This document shows positions 7,974-15,857 of a stretch of DNA of 53,383 nucleotides, in pieces. Location of the stretch: contig JAPPMO010000106.1 of assembly GCA_028873975.1 (NCBI GenBank), forward strand, positions 1-53,383, given 5' to 3'. The DNA is from Chloroflexota bacterium. GTDB taxonomy: Bacteria > Chloroflexota > Anaerolineae > Aggregatilineales > Phototrophicaceae. The position numbers and the translations under genes were made by a program. The notes under the pieces were generated by a model, which was not told the DNA's origin, did not search any database, and saw nothing but the letters and a program-made list of their open reading frames with translations. The first letter of the stretch is position 1, and each line of letters begins with the position of its first letter.

Positions 7974-9158
7974 ATGAGGGTTTTTATCGCCGGAATCGAC
8001 GGTTATCTGGGCTGGCCCCTTGCCATTCATTTGAGCGCCTCTGGCCACGAAGTCGCCGGCGCCGATCTCATGCTGCGGCGGCAGTGGGTGGCCGAAGTCG
8101 GTGGCATTAGCGCGCAACCCATCGCCAGCCGCGAAGATCGCTTGTCGGCGTTTCAAGAACGATTCGGCAAACCACTTGACTTCCGCGTCGGCGATTTAAT
8201 GGACTACGGCTTTGTGAGGGAATGCTTCGAGGACTTTCAGCCGGAAGCGGTGGTTCATCTGGGGCAGATGCCGTCCGCGCCGTATTCCATGATGGATCAG
8301 GCGCACTGTGTTTGGACGCAGCAGAACAATGTCATCAACAATCTGAACATCTTGTGGGCGATTAAAGAGGTGGTTCCGGACGCGCACTTGGTCAAGCTGG
8401 GTACAATGGGCGAATACGGGACGCCCAATGTCGATATTCCCGAAGGATTTTTTGAGGTCGAGTTCCGCGGACGCCGTGATCGCCTGCCCTTCCCGCGCCA
8501 AGCCGGGAGCTGGTATCACCAGAGCAAGGTGCACGACTCGCACAATACGCATTTTGCCACGAGGATTTGGGGCATACGGGCGACGGATATCATGCAGGGC
8601 GTGGTATTTGGAACACAGATTGAGGAGATGGGCGCTGACCTGCGGCTGCGCACCCGGCTCGACTTCGATCAGTGTTTCGGCACTGCGATTAACCGCTTTT
8701 GCTGTCAGGCGATCATCGGCCATCCATTGACTTTGTTTGGCAAAGGCATGCAGAAGCGCGGGTTTTTGCCGCTGCGGGATTCGATGGCTTGCCTGCGGCT
8801 GGCGGTGGAGAACCCGCCCAAGCCGGGCGAGTTCCGCGTATTCAACCAGTTTGAAAATGCTTACAACGTCACAGAACTGGCGAATATGGTCAAAGCGGCG
8901 GCCGCCGAGATTGGATTGGACGCAGCGATCAATCACTACGAGAATCCACGCAGGGAAATGGAAGAGCATTACTACAATCCGGATCGACAGCGCCTGATCG
9001 AGCTGGGTTATCAGCCGACGCGCGATATCCGATCCGTGCTGCGGCAGATGATGCTGGATCTACTGGACAATCGAGAGCGCATCGAGGCGCGCGCCGAAGT
9101 CTTGATTCCTGATATTCGCTGGGATAGCAGCCGCAAGCGATCAGAGATCATCGGATGA
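7974..9158 (+). CDS. sqdB: UDP-sulfoquinovose synthase (SQD1/SqdB family)
   Basis: This 394-residue extended SDR forms UDP-sulfoquinovose from UDP-glucose and sulfite. The hallmarks of SQD1/SqdB/Agl3 are present: VFIAGIDGYLGWPLA (NAD-binding GxxGYxG, residues 3-17), KLGTMGEYGTPNVDI, SWYHQSKVHDSHNTHFA (YxxxK catalytic pair), WGIRATDIMQGVVFG, FGTAINRFCCQAIIGHPLTL and GKGMQKRGFLPLRD. Length equals that of plant and cyanobacterial enzymes without transit peptide. GGGAG at 7963-7967, six bases before ATG, is a good ribosome site. Its TGA overlaps the ATG of the first of six paralogous membrane-protein genes, so it heads that operon. The usual next gene of sulfolipid loci (SqdX/SQD2-type GT4) is not in the window. 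Confidence 0.92.
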   Translation: MRVFIAGIDGYLGWPLAIHLSASGHEVAGADLMLRRQWVAEVGGISAQPIASREDRLSAFQERFGKPLDFRVGDLMDYGFVRECFEDFQPEAVVHLGQMPSAPYSMMDQAHCVWTQQNNVINNLNILWAIKEVVPDAHLVKLGTMGEYGTPNVDIPEGFFEVEFRGRRDRLPFPRQAGSWYHQSKVHDSHNTHFATRIWGIRATDIMQGVVFGTQIEEMGADLRLRTRLDFDQCFGTAINRFCCQAIIGHPLTLFGKGMQKRGFLPLRDSMACLRLAVENPPKPGEFRVFNQFENAYNVTELANMVKAAAAEIGLDAAINHYENPRREMEEHYYNPDRQRLIELGYQPTRDIRSVLRQMMLDLLDNRERIEARAEVLIPDIRWDSSRKRSEIIG

Positions 9159-11431
9159 GTTTCTTCAAGACCCTTTCATCGCGAGACTTGAATCTCCTTC
9201 TAATACTCTTGGCGCTTGGGCTTGTGTTGACCTTGGGATTGGCGGCCTGGCTGAGTCCGGCGCCGCATCTGACGATTGAATACAAAAATTCAATTGTGGA
9301 GGTCTTCGCGGACAGAACCTGGGTCTTGTTGCCCAATGATTGTGCGCGGATTCGCTGGGAGCTTGAGGGCGACTGGCCCATTCACATTGACGGGGTGGAA
9401 TGGCGGGAATCGGGGGAGCAGCGGTATTGTCCGACACCGTTCGCGACGGACATCACGATCGAATTGACTGATCATCTAAGTGGCGAATACCGCAGCTATA
9501 GCTTGCCCGTCTTCTATCTGCCGGACTTCGTGTTGAACCTGGCCGGCGTTCTCGTCATTCCGTTCTTGGTATTGATTGGGCTTCAGTATCTCTGGATCAA
9601 TGATTTACGAAGGCGCCCCACGCTGAGAGTTGTGCTGGTTGCGCTGCTTGTTCTAGCAATCTGCGCCACGCTTCTGAGGTTGTCGGGGGTGGAACTCACA
9701 ATTGTGGGGCTATTGGCAAGATTTCGCAATATGGTTCTTGATCGACGCTGGCTGTATGGCAGCGCTATTGTGGGGGTGGTCTTTTATGCCGCGCTGGCGA
9801 TCTGGAGCATTTCGGAGGGGTTAAGGAACCGCCGATATACAGATTTTCTTGTCGTTGCCGGTTGCTTCCTAGTCATTGCTCTGTTGTATCTTCCCTTTGG
9901 ATTTGCCACGGTCGCGCAGTGGGATGAATGGACATTTCGCGCCTACAACGAGCACATGCCATGGCCGCGCTTGGACACGGAATTGGTCTTGCGGCCCGCT
10001 GTACTGGCGCCACATACGATTGCAGATATCTTAGCGAAGGATTCTTTTGTCGGTTTCAATGTGGTCTATGCACTGGTGCTTTGGGCTAAGCCTGTGATGC
10101 TCTATAGTATCTTGCGCCAATTCAATGTCCGTCATCTGTATGCCTTCATGATTGCCATGATCTTTCTTGCCTATCCGGTAGACGCACGATTAATGTCGCT
10201 CCAATCGCTCAATTTGCAATTTAGCTTTGTCTCTCTGTTAACGGCGGTATATTTATCGTTGCGCTACATGGCAAACCCGACTCGACTGACTCTCTTAGGC
10301 ATTTGGCTGGCGCTCGGCTTGTGCATTGGCGCGTATGAATCCGGATATGGCTTGATCGTTGTGGCGCCACTCTTGTGGTGGCGCCGATCTCGAAAACTGA
10401 CCTGGCGCAATCTGAACCTGAGTTTTATCTGGTATATCGTGCCGGCTTCAAAAGCGGTGTACATTTTGTTGCTGCTGTCAGCCCGTCGATCGTTCTACCA
10501 GTCAGATCTTTTTTATTCTGGATCCGAGATTTCGCCAAGCGAACTTTTCTCGCAAACAATTGGCAGATTGCTCGAGGTATACTTGCGCAGTTTTGCTTAC
10601 GGCTGGATCGACGCATTACAGTCCATTAAGCAGAATCCTTGGTTGCCCTTGGCGCTTGTCATGGTCTCTTCGCTCGGCGCGTTTGCCTGGCTGATTTGGC
10701 GGAATGATCAACGCACGCGGGTTCCAGAAAACAGGCAGCTTGGCTTGGCGCTCGTCGCGGGTTTGTTACTCGTCGTGCCGTCCGTCGGCGTCCTGATCTG
10801 GATTGACGCTTACAATAACGAATTGCTAGGCTTGTATCTCTATATCCCTGCTGCGGCCGCCATTGTTCTGTTTTGCCTGATCGCGCTGCTGACGTCTCCG
10901 ATAACAAGCAAGAAATTTCGAAATGCCGCGCTCGCGGGTCTTTGCCTGCTATTGATGCTGCCGGCGCTATCTCGCCTCTTTTTGCAACACGAGCATTACG
11001 TGACTTCCGCCAATAACAAAGCGCGCATACTTGCCCAGATTGCGCAGTTGGCGCCGGCAATCGACAGCCAAACCCGCGTGCTTGTTTTGAGCGAAATGAG
11101 CAGCGAAGAATTCCAGGACAAGCATATTGAAGCTTTTACGTCCACTGCTTTGGGTCATGCGCTTTATGTGATTTATGAAGGACAGGGGTCGGGGCGCGGG
11201 TCCATTTGTCCGACTATAGAAAACTGTTTTCCCCTGCTGCATAGACAGGAATATCTTAAAGATACAATCGTCTTCCTGCTCGACAGAGATCTTAACCTGA
11301 AACTGGTAAAGGAGCCGAGTACTATGTTGGAAGCGTTCGTCGGCATCGACTACGACCTGAGTCGACTTTATGACGCTGACGCTCCAGTGCCATCACGCGC
11401 GTATTCCATGCTGGGCTTGTCAAAGGAATAG
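9155..11431 (+). CDS. GT-C-like multi-pass membrane protein with Ig-like domain, paralogue 1 of 6
   Basis: This 758-residue protein has a signal-anchor helix (about 12-33), then a small extracytoplasmic beta-domain (37-122) with NDCARIRW (Cys63), IHIDG and RYCP (Cys92). Some ten to twelve more helices follow. The first large outside loop after helix 5 carries YLPFGFATVAQWDEW (245-259), with an acid at 257 as expected for a GT-C catalytic loop. Later conserved parts are YPVDARLMSL (340-349), GAYESGYGL (392-400), IWYIVPASK (425-433) and a C-terminal outside domain with Cys685/Cys691. The GT-C assignment is inferred from topology and loop acids. Compared with its five paralogues, Asp251 is Ala and the Gly of the GHW/GQW motif is Ala, so it may be altered. 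ATG overlaps the sqdB TGA. Confidence 0.7.
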   Translation: MSFFKTLSSRDLNLLLILLALGLVLTLGLAAWLSPAPHLTIEYKNSIVEVFADRTWVLLPNDCARIRWELEGDWPIHIDGVEWRESGEQRYCPTPFATDITIELTDHLSGEYRSYSLPVFYLPDFVLNLAGVLVIPFLVLIGLQYLWINDLRRRPTLRVVLVALLVLAICATLLRLSGVELTIVGLLARFRNMVLDRRWLYGSAIVGVVFYAALAIWSISEGLRNRRYTDFLVVAGCFLVIALLYLPFGFATVAQWDEWTFRAYNEHMPWPRLDTELVLRPAVLAPHTIADILAKDSFVGFNVVYALVLWAKPVMLYSILRQFNVRHLYAFMIAMIFLAYPVDARLMSLQSLNLQFSFVSLLTAVYLSLRYMANPTRLTLLGIWLALGLCIGAYESGYGLIVVAPLLWWRRSRKLTWRNLNLSFIWYIVPASKAVYILLLLSARRSFYQSDLFYSGSEISPSELFSQTIGRLLEVYLRSFAYGWIDALQSIKQNPWLPLALVMVSSLGAFAWLIWRNDQRTRVPENRQLGLALVAGLLLVVPSVGVLIWIDAYNNELLGLYLYIPAAAAIVLFCLIALLTSPITSKKFRNAALAGLCLLLMLPALSRLFLQHEHYVTSANNKARILAQIAQLAPAIDSQTRVLVLSEMSSEEFQDKHIEAFTSTALGHALYVIYEGQGSGRGSICPTIENCFPLLHRQEYLKDTIVFLLDRDLNLKLVKEPSTMLEAFVGIDYDLSRLYDADAPVPSRAYSMLGLSKE

Positions 11432-11460
11432 TTCATTTGTGAAAAGCGAAGCGCTGTCTG

Positions 11461-13737
11461 ATGAAGCTGCAATTTCGACTTTCCGCAATTGTTGTCAATA
11501 AGCTCTTGACCGGGATTGTCCTGGTGCTGGTCTTGGCAACTGCGCTGGTCGCCTGGCAATTGCCCGCGCCTCGTCTGGCATTCAATTATAAAGAGACCGC
11601 AATTGACCTAAGGACTGACAAAGCCTGGGCGCTTGGACCGGGCGACTGCTTTCAGATCACTTGGCAGCTAGCGGGCTCGCAGTCGATTCACATCGAAGGC
11701 TTGGAGCGGCGGGAATCTGGACAAGCCAGTTTTTGCCCCGCTGTTTTCAGCCCAAGCCCCAGCGTCGAATTGACCGATCATGGGAATGGCTTCTACCGCA
11801 GCTACAGCCTGAAAACTTTTTATGCGCCGGATGTTGTGGCGAATGTCCTGGGTCTGGCTGCTCTGGCCTTCATCCCTTTGCTTGCGCTGTATTATCTGTG
11901 GAGCAACGATTTATCCAGGCGCCCATCCCTGAGGATGATTCTGCTCGCCATGCTGGCGCTCCTGTTAGTCATTGCGCTGTTTCGTTTGTCTGGCAGAGCG
12001 CTCACAATCGAAGGCATCTTGGCTATTGCGCGAAATCTGTTTGCGCTTCCATCGTGGCAGATGCTTGGCGCGCTGATAGCGGCGGCTGTGTTGGCGCCGC
12101 TCGCGCTTCATGCCATACGGCAGGGCATCAAGTCGCGTAATATTGCGGATTTCACGGCAACCGGCTGCTTCTTCCTGTTTATAGGCTTGCTGTATCTGCC
12201 ATTTGGATTGGACACGATCGGTCACTGGGAAGAGTGGACCAATTTTAGTTATCTTGAGGGCTTGGAGCATCCCAGACTGCCGACAGAATTGTCCCAGCGC
12301 TGGTGGATAATATCGCCAAATGCGGCCGCTTATCTTATCGATTCAGAGACTTTTCTCGGCTACAACGCGTTTTTTGCGCTTATGCTCTGGGGCAAGCTGG
12401 CGCTGTTCTACGGCATCTTGCGCCATTACAGACTCCGGTCTTGGCAGGCATTTTTGCTCACGTCGCTCTTCGCGGTATACCCGGTCGATTCTGGTCTCTT
12501 GTATTTGCGGGCAATCCCTGTGCAATTCAACGCGCTGACCTTATTATCCGCGCTTTACCTGGCGCTGCAATACCGACGGCGGCCAATGCGCAGCTATCTT
12601 GCCGGCACATTTGCGATGATGGCATTATGCGTCGGCACTTATGAAGCGCAATACGCGCTGATCTTGACGCTCCCGCTGCTGTGGATTCGTCATCTTCGCC
12701 GACCAGGCTGGCCCGCGGTCAACCTGACGATCATCTGGTATCTGCTCCCGGCGCTCAAGCTGGCCTATATTTCCTTGCTCGCAATGACAGGGCGCTCATT
12801 CTATCGGTCGAACTACGTTTATGCAGGAACAGAGGTGAGGGCAGACAATCTCATATCTACAACTTTCGACAATCTGCTCGAGGTCTATCGCAGGACCTTC
12901 GCCGTTGGTTGGGGCGACGCCTTGGCTGACTTGGGGCGGAATAACTGGATGCCGCTAACCTTGACTATGTTGGCGCTAGCAGCGGCTGTCGCCTGGTATA
13001 TGTGGAGGCGAGAAGCGGACAGGCGTTCCGTAAGCGAACGGCATTTGCTGGCGGGCTTGCTGGCCGGGCTGCTGCTGATCATTCCAGCGGTGGGGGTCTT
13101 GATTTGGATCGACTACTATAGCCGGGACTTGTGGCGGCTATACCTCTATGTGCCGGGACCGGCCGCCATTGCCTTGTTCAGCCTAATCGCGCTAATCGCC
13201 AGCCGCATACCCAGCAAAAGATATCGCGACGGCGCCATCATAATCACCTGCCTGCTCCTTATATTTCCCGGTATATCTCGCTTGATCCTGCAGCATGAGC
13301 ATTATGTGGTCAGCGCCGGCAACAAGAAACGAATACACCAGCAAATCGTACAGATTGCGCCGGAAATGGCTAGTCAAACAAGAGTCATTGTATTGAGTGA
13401 GATGACGGATGAAGAGCGCCTGCAAAAACACATTGAAGAACTAAGGTCGAATGTGATTGGCTTCGTGCTGTATTACATCAACAAAGGCGAGACATATAGA
13501 TACGGTTATATGTGTCCGTCGGTTGAGAATTGTTCCCCAATTAAAGATTGGGCCGATCATCTTTCCAACACGCTGGTTTTCCTCCTTCACAGCGACCTTT
13601 CCCTTAGCCTGGCGGAAGATCCGCAGACAATCTTCAGCGAATTCCGCGGCCTGAACTACGATGCGACGAGACTCTACAATCCGGACGCCCCTTTGCCAAG
13701 GCGCGCGTATACTATGTTAGGATTGACGAATCCTTAA
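11461..13737 (+). CDS. GT-C-like multi-pass membrane protein with Ig-like domain, paralogue 2 of 6
   Basis: At 758 residues it is exactly the length of paralogue 1 and nearest to it in sequence; for example the C-terminal stretches RLILQHEHYV and VIVLSEMT match it closely. The layout is a signal anchor (about 13-32), an Ig-like domain with GDCFQITW (Cys63) and FCP (Cys92), and multi-helix core. The outside-loop motif is YLPFGLDTIGHWEEW (245-259), with Asp251, Glu257 and Glu258 all present. Then come VYPVDSGLLYLR, GTYEAQYALIL, IWYLLPALK and a C-terminal domain with the Cys pair in MCPSVENCSP. It starts 29 nt after paralogue 1 on the same strand, so the genes are co-transcribed. Function is inferred as extracytoplasmic glycosyl transfer from a polyprenyl-linked donor; no experimental family member is known to me. 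Confidence 0.7.
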   Translation: MKLQFRLSAIVVNKLLTGIVLVLVLATALVAWQLPAPRLAFNYKETAIDLRTDKAWALGPGDCFQITWQLAGSQSIHIEGLERRESGQASFCPAVFSPSPSVELTDHGNGFYRSYSLKTFYAPDVVANVLGLAALAFIPLLALYYLWSNDLSRRPSLRMILLAMLALLLVIALFRLSGRALTIEGILAIARNLFALPSWQMLGALIAAAVLAPLALHAIRQGIKSRNIADFTATGCFFLFIGLLYLPFGLDTIGHWEEWTNFSYLEGLEHPRLPTELSQRWWIISPNAAAYLIDSETFLGYNAFFALMLWGKLALFYGILRHYRLRSWQAFLLTSLFAVYPVDSGLLYLRAIPVQFNALTLLSALYLALQYRRRPMRSYLAGTFAMMALCVGTYEAQYALILTLPLLWIRHLRRPGWPAVNLTIIWYLLPALKLAYISLLAMTGRSFYRSNYVYAGTEVRADNLISTTFDNLLEVYRRTFAVGWGDALADLGRNNWMPLTLTMLALAAAVAWYMWRREADRRSVSERHLLAGLLAGLLLIIPAVGVLIWIDYYSRDLWRLYLYVPGPAAIALFSLIALIASRIPSKRYRDGAIIITCLLLIFPGISRLILQHEHYVVSAGNKKRIHQQIVQIAPEMASQTRVIVLSEMTDEERLQKHIEELRSNVIGFVLYYINKGETYRYGYMCPSVENCSPIKDWADHLSNTLVFLLHSDLSLSLAEDPQTIFSEFRGLNYDATRLYNPDAPLPRRAYTMLGLTNP

Positions 13738-13770
13738 CCTGTCCGCCAACCGGCCGAGCGCAAATTTCGG

Positions 13771-15846
13771 ATGAGTTTGCAACTGAAGCTGCCACAGCGA
13801 ACCTTCGTTGCCCTCGCATTGGCATTGCTTGTCGCGGACTGCGCTTTAGGCTTCCTCGCCATACGGCGAGCAACAGACCTCACTGACTTTCTGTTCTTCC
13901 ATATTGGCCTATTGGGCTTGATGCTTTGTCTCCTCCTCGCGTCGTATTATCTTCTGCGTCCGGGTGCGGCCAGCGCCTTTTGCCCCCGCGCCCTGCTTGT
14001 CTTTCTTCAGTTTCTGCTAGCGCTGGCTCTGCTATTCGGGGCGATTGATCCCAATCCGCTCAGGGAGCTGCTGGAGCTTGTACACCGGCGCTTTCGACAC
14101 CCATCCTGGCAGTTGCTCGGGCTAATTTTGGCGGCGCTCGTCTATCTGCCGTTGATTGTCCGCAGGCTGCGACAGAAGTTGCGAAAGCGGCAGTTCCCTG
14201 ATCTGGCCGCGGCTAGCGCTTTCATGCTCTTCCTGCTTTTTCTATACCTGCCCTTTGGCTTCGATAGCGTTGGACACTGGGAATCCTGGGGCTACCGCGC
14301 CTATCTGGAGGGCCAACACTCGTGGAACGTCGAATTTGAATTGACGACGCGCTTTTGGGTGATGACGCCGCATCTGCTGGCGAACATCATCGCCCCGAAT
14401 TCATTTGTCGGCTTCCATCTGGTCCATCTTTTGATTTTGTGGGCAAAGCTGGCGCTGCTCTACGGCATTTTGCGGGCGCTTGGATTTACCCGAGCGCATG
14501 CGTTTTTGACGACCATGCTTTTCATGGTCTACCCGGTCAACTCCGCTTTGATGTCGCTGCGGTCTCTGCCCAATCAGTTCAGCGTCATGTCGCTGCTTGC
14601 CGCTGTATTCTTGATGTTGGAATATCGCGAGCGTCCAAGCCGTTGGCATCTCCTGGGCATTTGGCTTGGGTTGCTGTTCAACGTCGTCAGCAACGAAACA
14701 GCTTATGCAATCATTCTGGCAGCGCCAGCGCTGTGGCTTTCGCGTCGACCGCGATCGGGCTGGCGAAAGGCCAACTTGACGGTTGTCTGGTACTTGTTTC
14801 CAGCCTGCAAGATCGCGCATTTGCTGCTGCTCTCCGCACTGAATATGCGCTTTTACAACAGTTATGTTTTCGAGAGCGGCAGATATTCCTTTGCTATCGA
14901 CGCCGATGCGCTAGGCGCGGTTTTCGGGCGGCTGGCGGAGGTCTACCGGCACAGCTTTGCGGGGGGTTGGGTAGAAGCGCTCAATGCAATGGGCGCTAGC
15001 AACTGGTTGGCGCCCAGCCTGGCGATGTTGACATTGACGGGCGCGGTCGCCTGGTATCTGGCGCGCAGCGGCGCCCAGGGCGCTCAGGAAGCCGAGGACA
15101 ATGCCCAGACGTCCTTTGTCTGCGGCTTGCTGTTTGTGATGCCGGCGGTTGGCATACTGATCTGGCTGCCGCAATACGCCGGAGACCTGTGGCGCATGTA
15201 TTTCTATGTCCCTATCGGCGCGTCGATTGCGGTTTTTGGTTTGGCGCGCATATTTGCCGGGCGCGCCCTGCCCCGCCGATACCGTGAGGCTGCGATAGCG
15301 GCGCTGTGCCTCGCTCTGATGTTGCCGGCCACGGAGCGCCTGTTTGTTCAACATGATTCGGCGGTCCGCCGGGCTGATAGCAAGGCGCGCATGCTTTATC
15401 AATTGATGCGGACAATTCCGCAAATCGACGAAGACACAGTGATCTTGCTCGCGACGGACATGAGCAAAGAAGAATTTGCCGCCTCGGCTGTCAGCGAATT
15501 GCGCTATAGCAATGATCTTGACAATAGTATGCTGTATGTGCTCTACGGGAACGGCTTGCCGATCCAGTCGACCTTCTGTATTGATAAAACGGAGTGCAGC
15601 ACATTTGGGGGCGAGAAGACGATTTTTACGTCGGATTCGCCGGAGTTGCTTCAGCGTACGCTTGCGATAAACATTGCCGCGGACCTGAGTGTGACATTGC
15701 TTGAATCTCCTGCCGATTACTTTGGCTTGGATACGAACCTGCCCTATAATGCAGATATGCTGTTTGATCGCGAGGCCTCATTATCACCTCGATCAGTGAA
15801 AATGTTGGCGTCCGCGGTCCGAGCCAAAACGAACCCACAACATTGA
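13771..15846 (+). CDS. GT-C-like membrane protein lacking the Ig-like domain, paralogue 3 of 6
   Basis: This 691-residue paralogue is about 70-80 residues shorter than the others because the extracytoplasmic Ig-like domain is missing. After the first helix (about 11-30) the sequence passes straight into the next helices, with no 'DC..I.W ... YCP' segment. The core is intact: YLPFGFDSVGHWESW (159-173) with Asp165 and Glu171, VYPVNSALMSLRS, SNETAYAIIL, VWYLFPACK, RMYFYVPIGASIAVF and a C-terminal domain with the spaced pair FCIDKTECS. The gene starts 33 nt after paralogue 2, and its TGA lies at the start of paralogue 4. A domain deletion in one array member suggests the Ig-like part is dispensable for the core reaction (inference). 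Confidence 0.7.
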   Translation: MSLQLKLPQRTFVALALALLVADCALGFLAIRRATDLTDFLFFHIGLLGLMLCLLLASYYLLRPGAASAFCPRALLVFLQFLLALALLFGAIDPNPLRELLELVHRRFRHPSWQLLGLILAALVYLPLIVRRLRQKLRKRQFPDLAAASAFMLFLLFLYLPFGFDSVGHWESWGYRAYLEGQHSWNVEFELTTRFWVMTPHLLANIIAPNSFVGFHLVHLLILWAKLALLYGILRALGFTRAHAFLTTMLFMVYPVNSALMSLRSLPNQFSVMSLLAAVFLMLEYRERPSRWHLLGIWLGLLFNVVSNETAYAIILAAPALWLSRRPRSGWRKANLTVVWYLFPACKIAHLLLLSALNMRFYNSYVFESGRYSFAIDADALGAVFGRLAEVYRHSFAGGWVEALNAMGASNWLAPSLAMLTLTGAVAWYLARSGAQGAQEAEDNAQTSFVCGLLFVMPAVGILIWLPQYAGDLWRMYFYVPIGASIAVFGLARIFAGRALPRRYREAAIAALCLALMLPATERLFVQHDSAVRRADSKARMLYQLMRTIPQIDEDTVILLATDMSKEEFAASAVSELRYSNDLDNSMLYVLYGNGLPIQSTFCIDKTECSTFGGEKTIFTSDSPELLQRTLAINIAADLSVTLLESPADYFGLDTNLPYNADMLFDREASLSPRSVKMLASAVRAKTNPQH

Positions 15847-15857
15847 GAAAACCTCAG

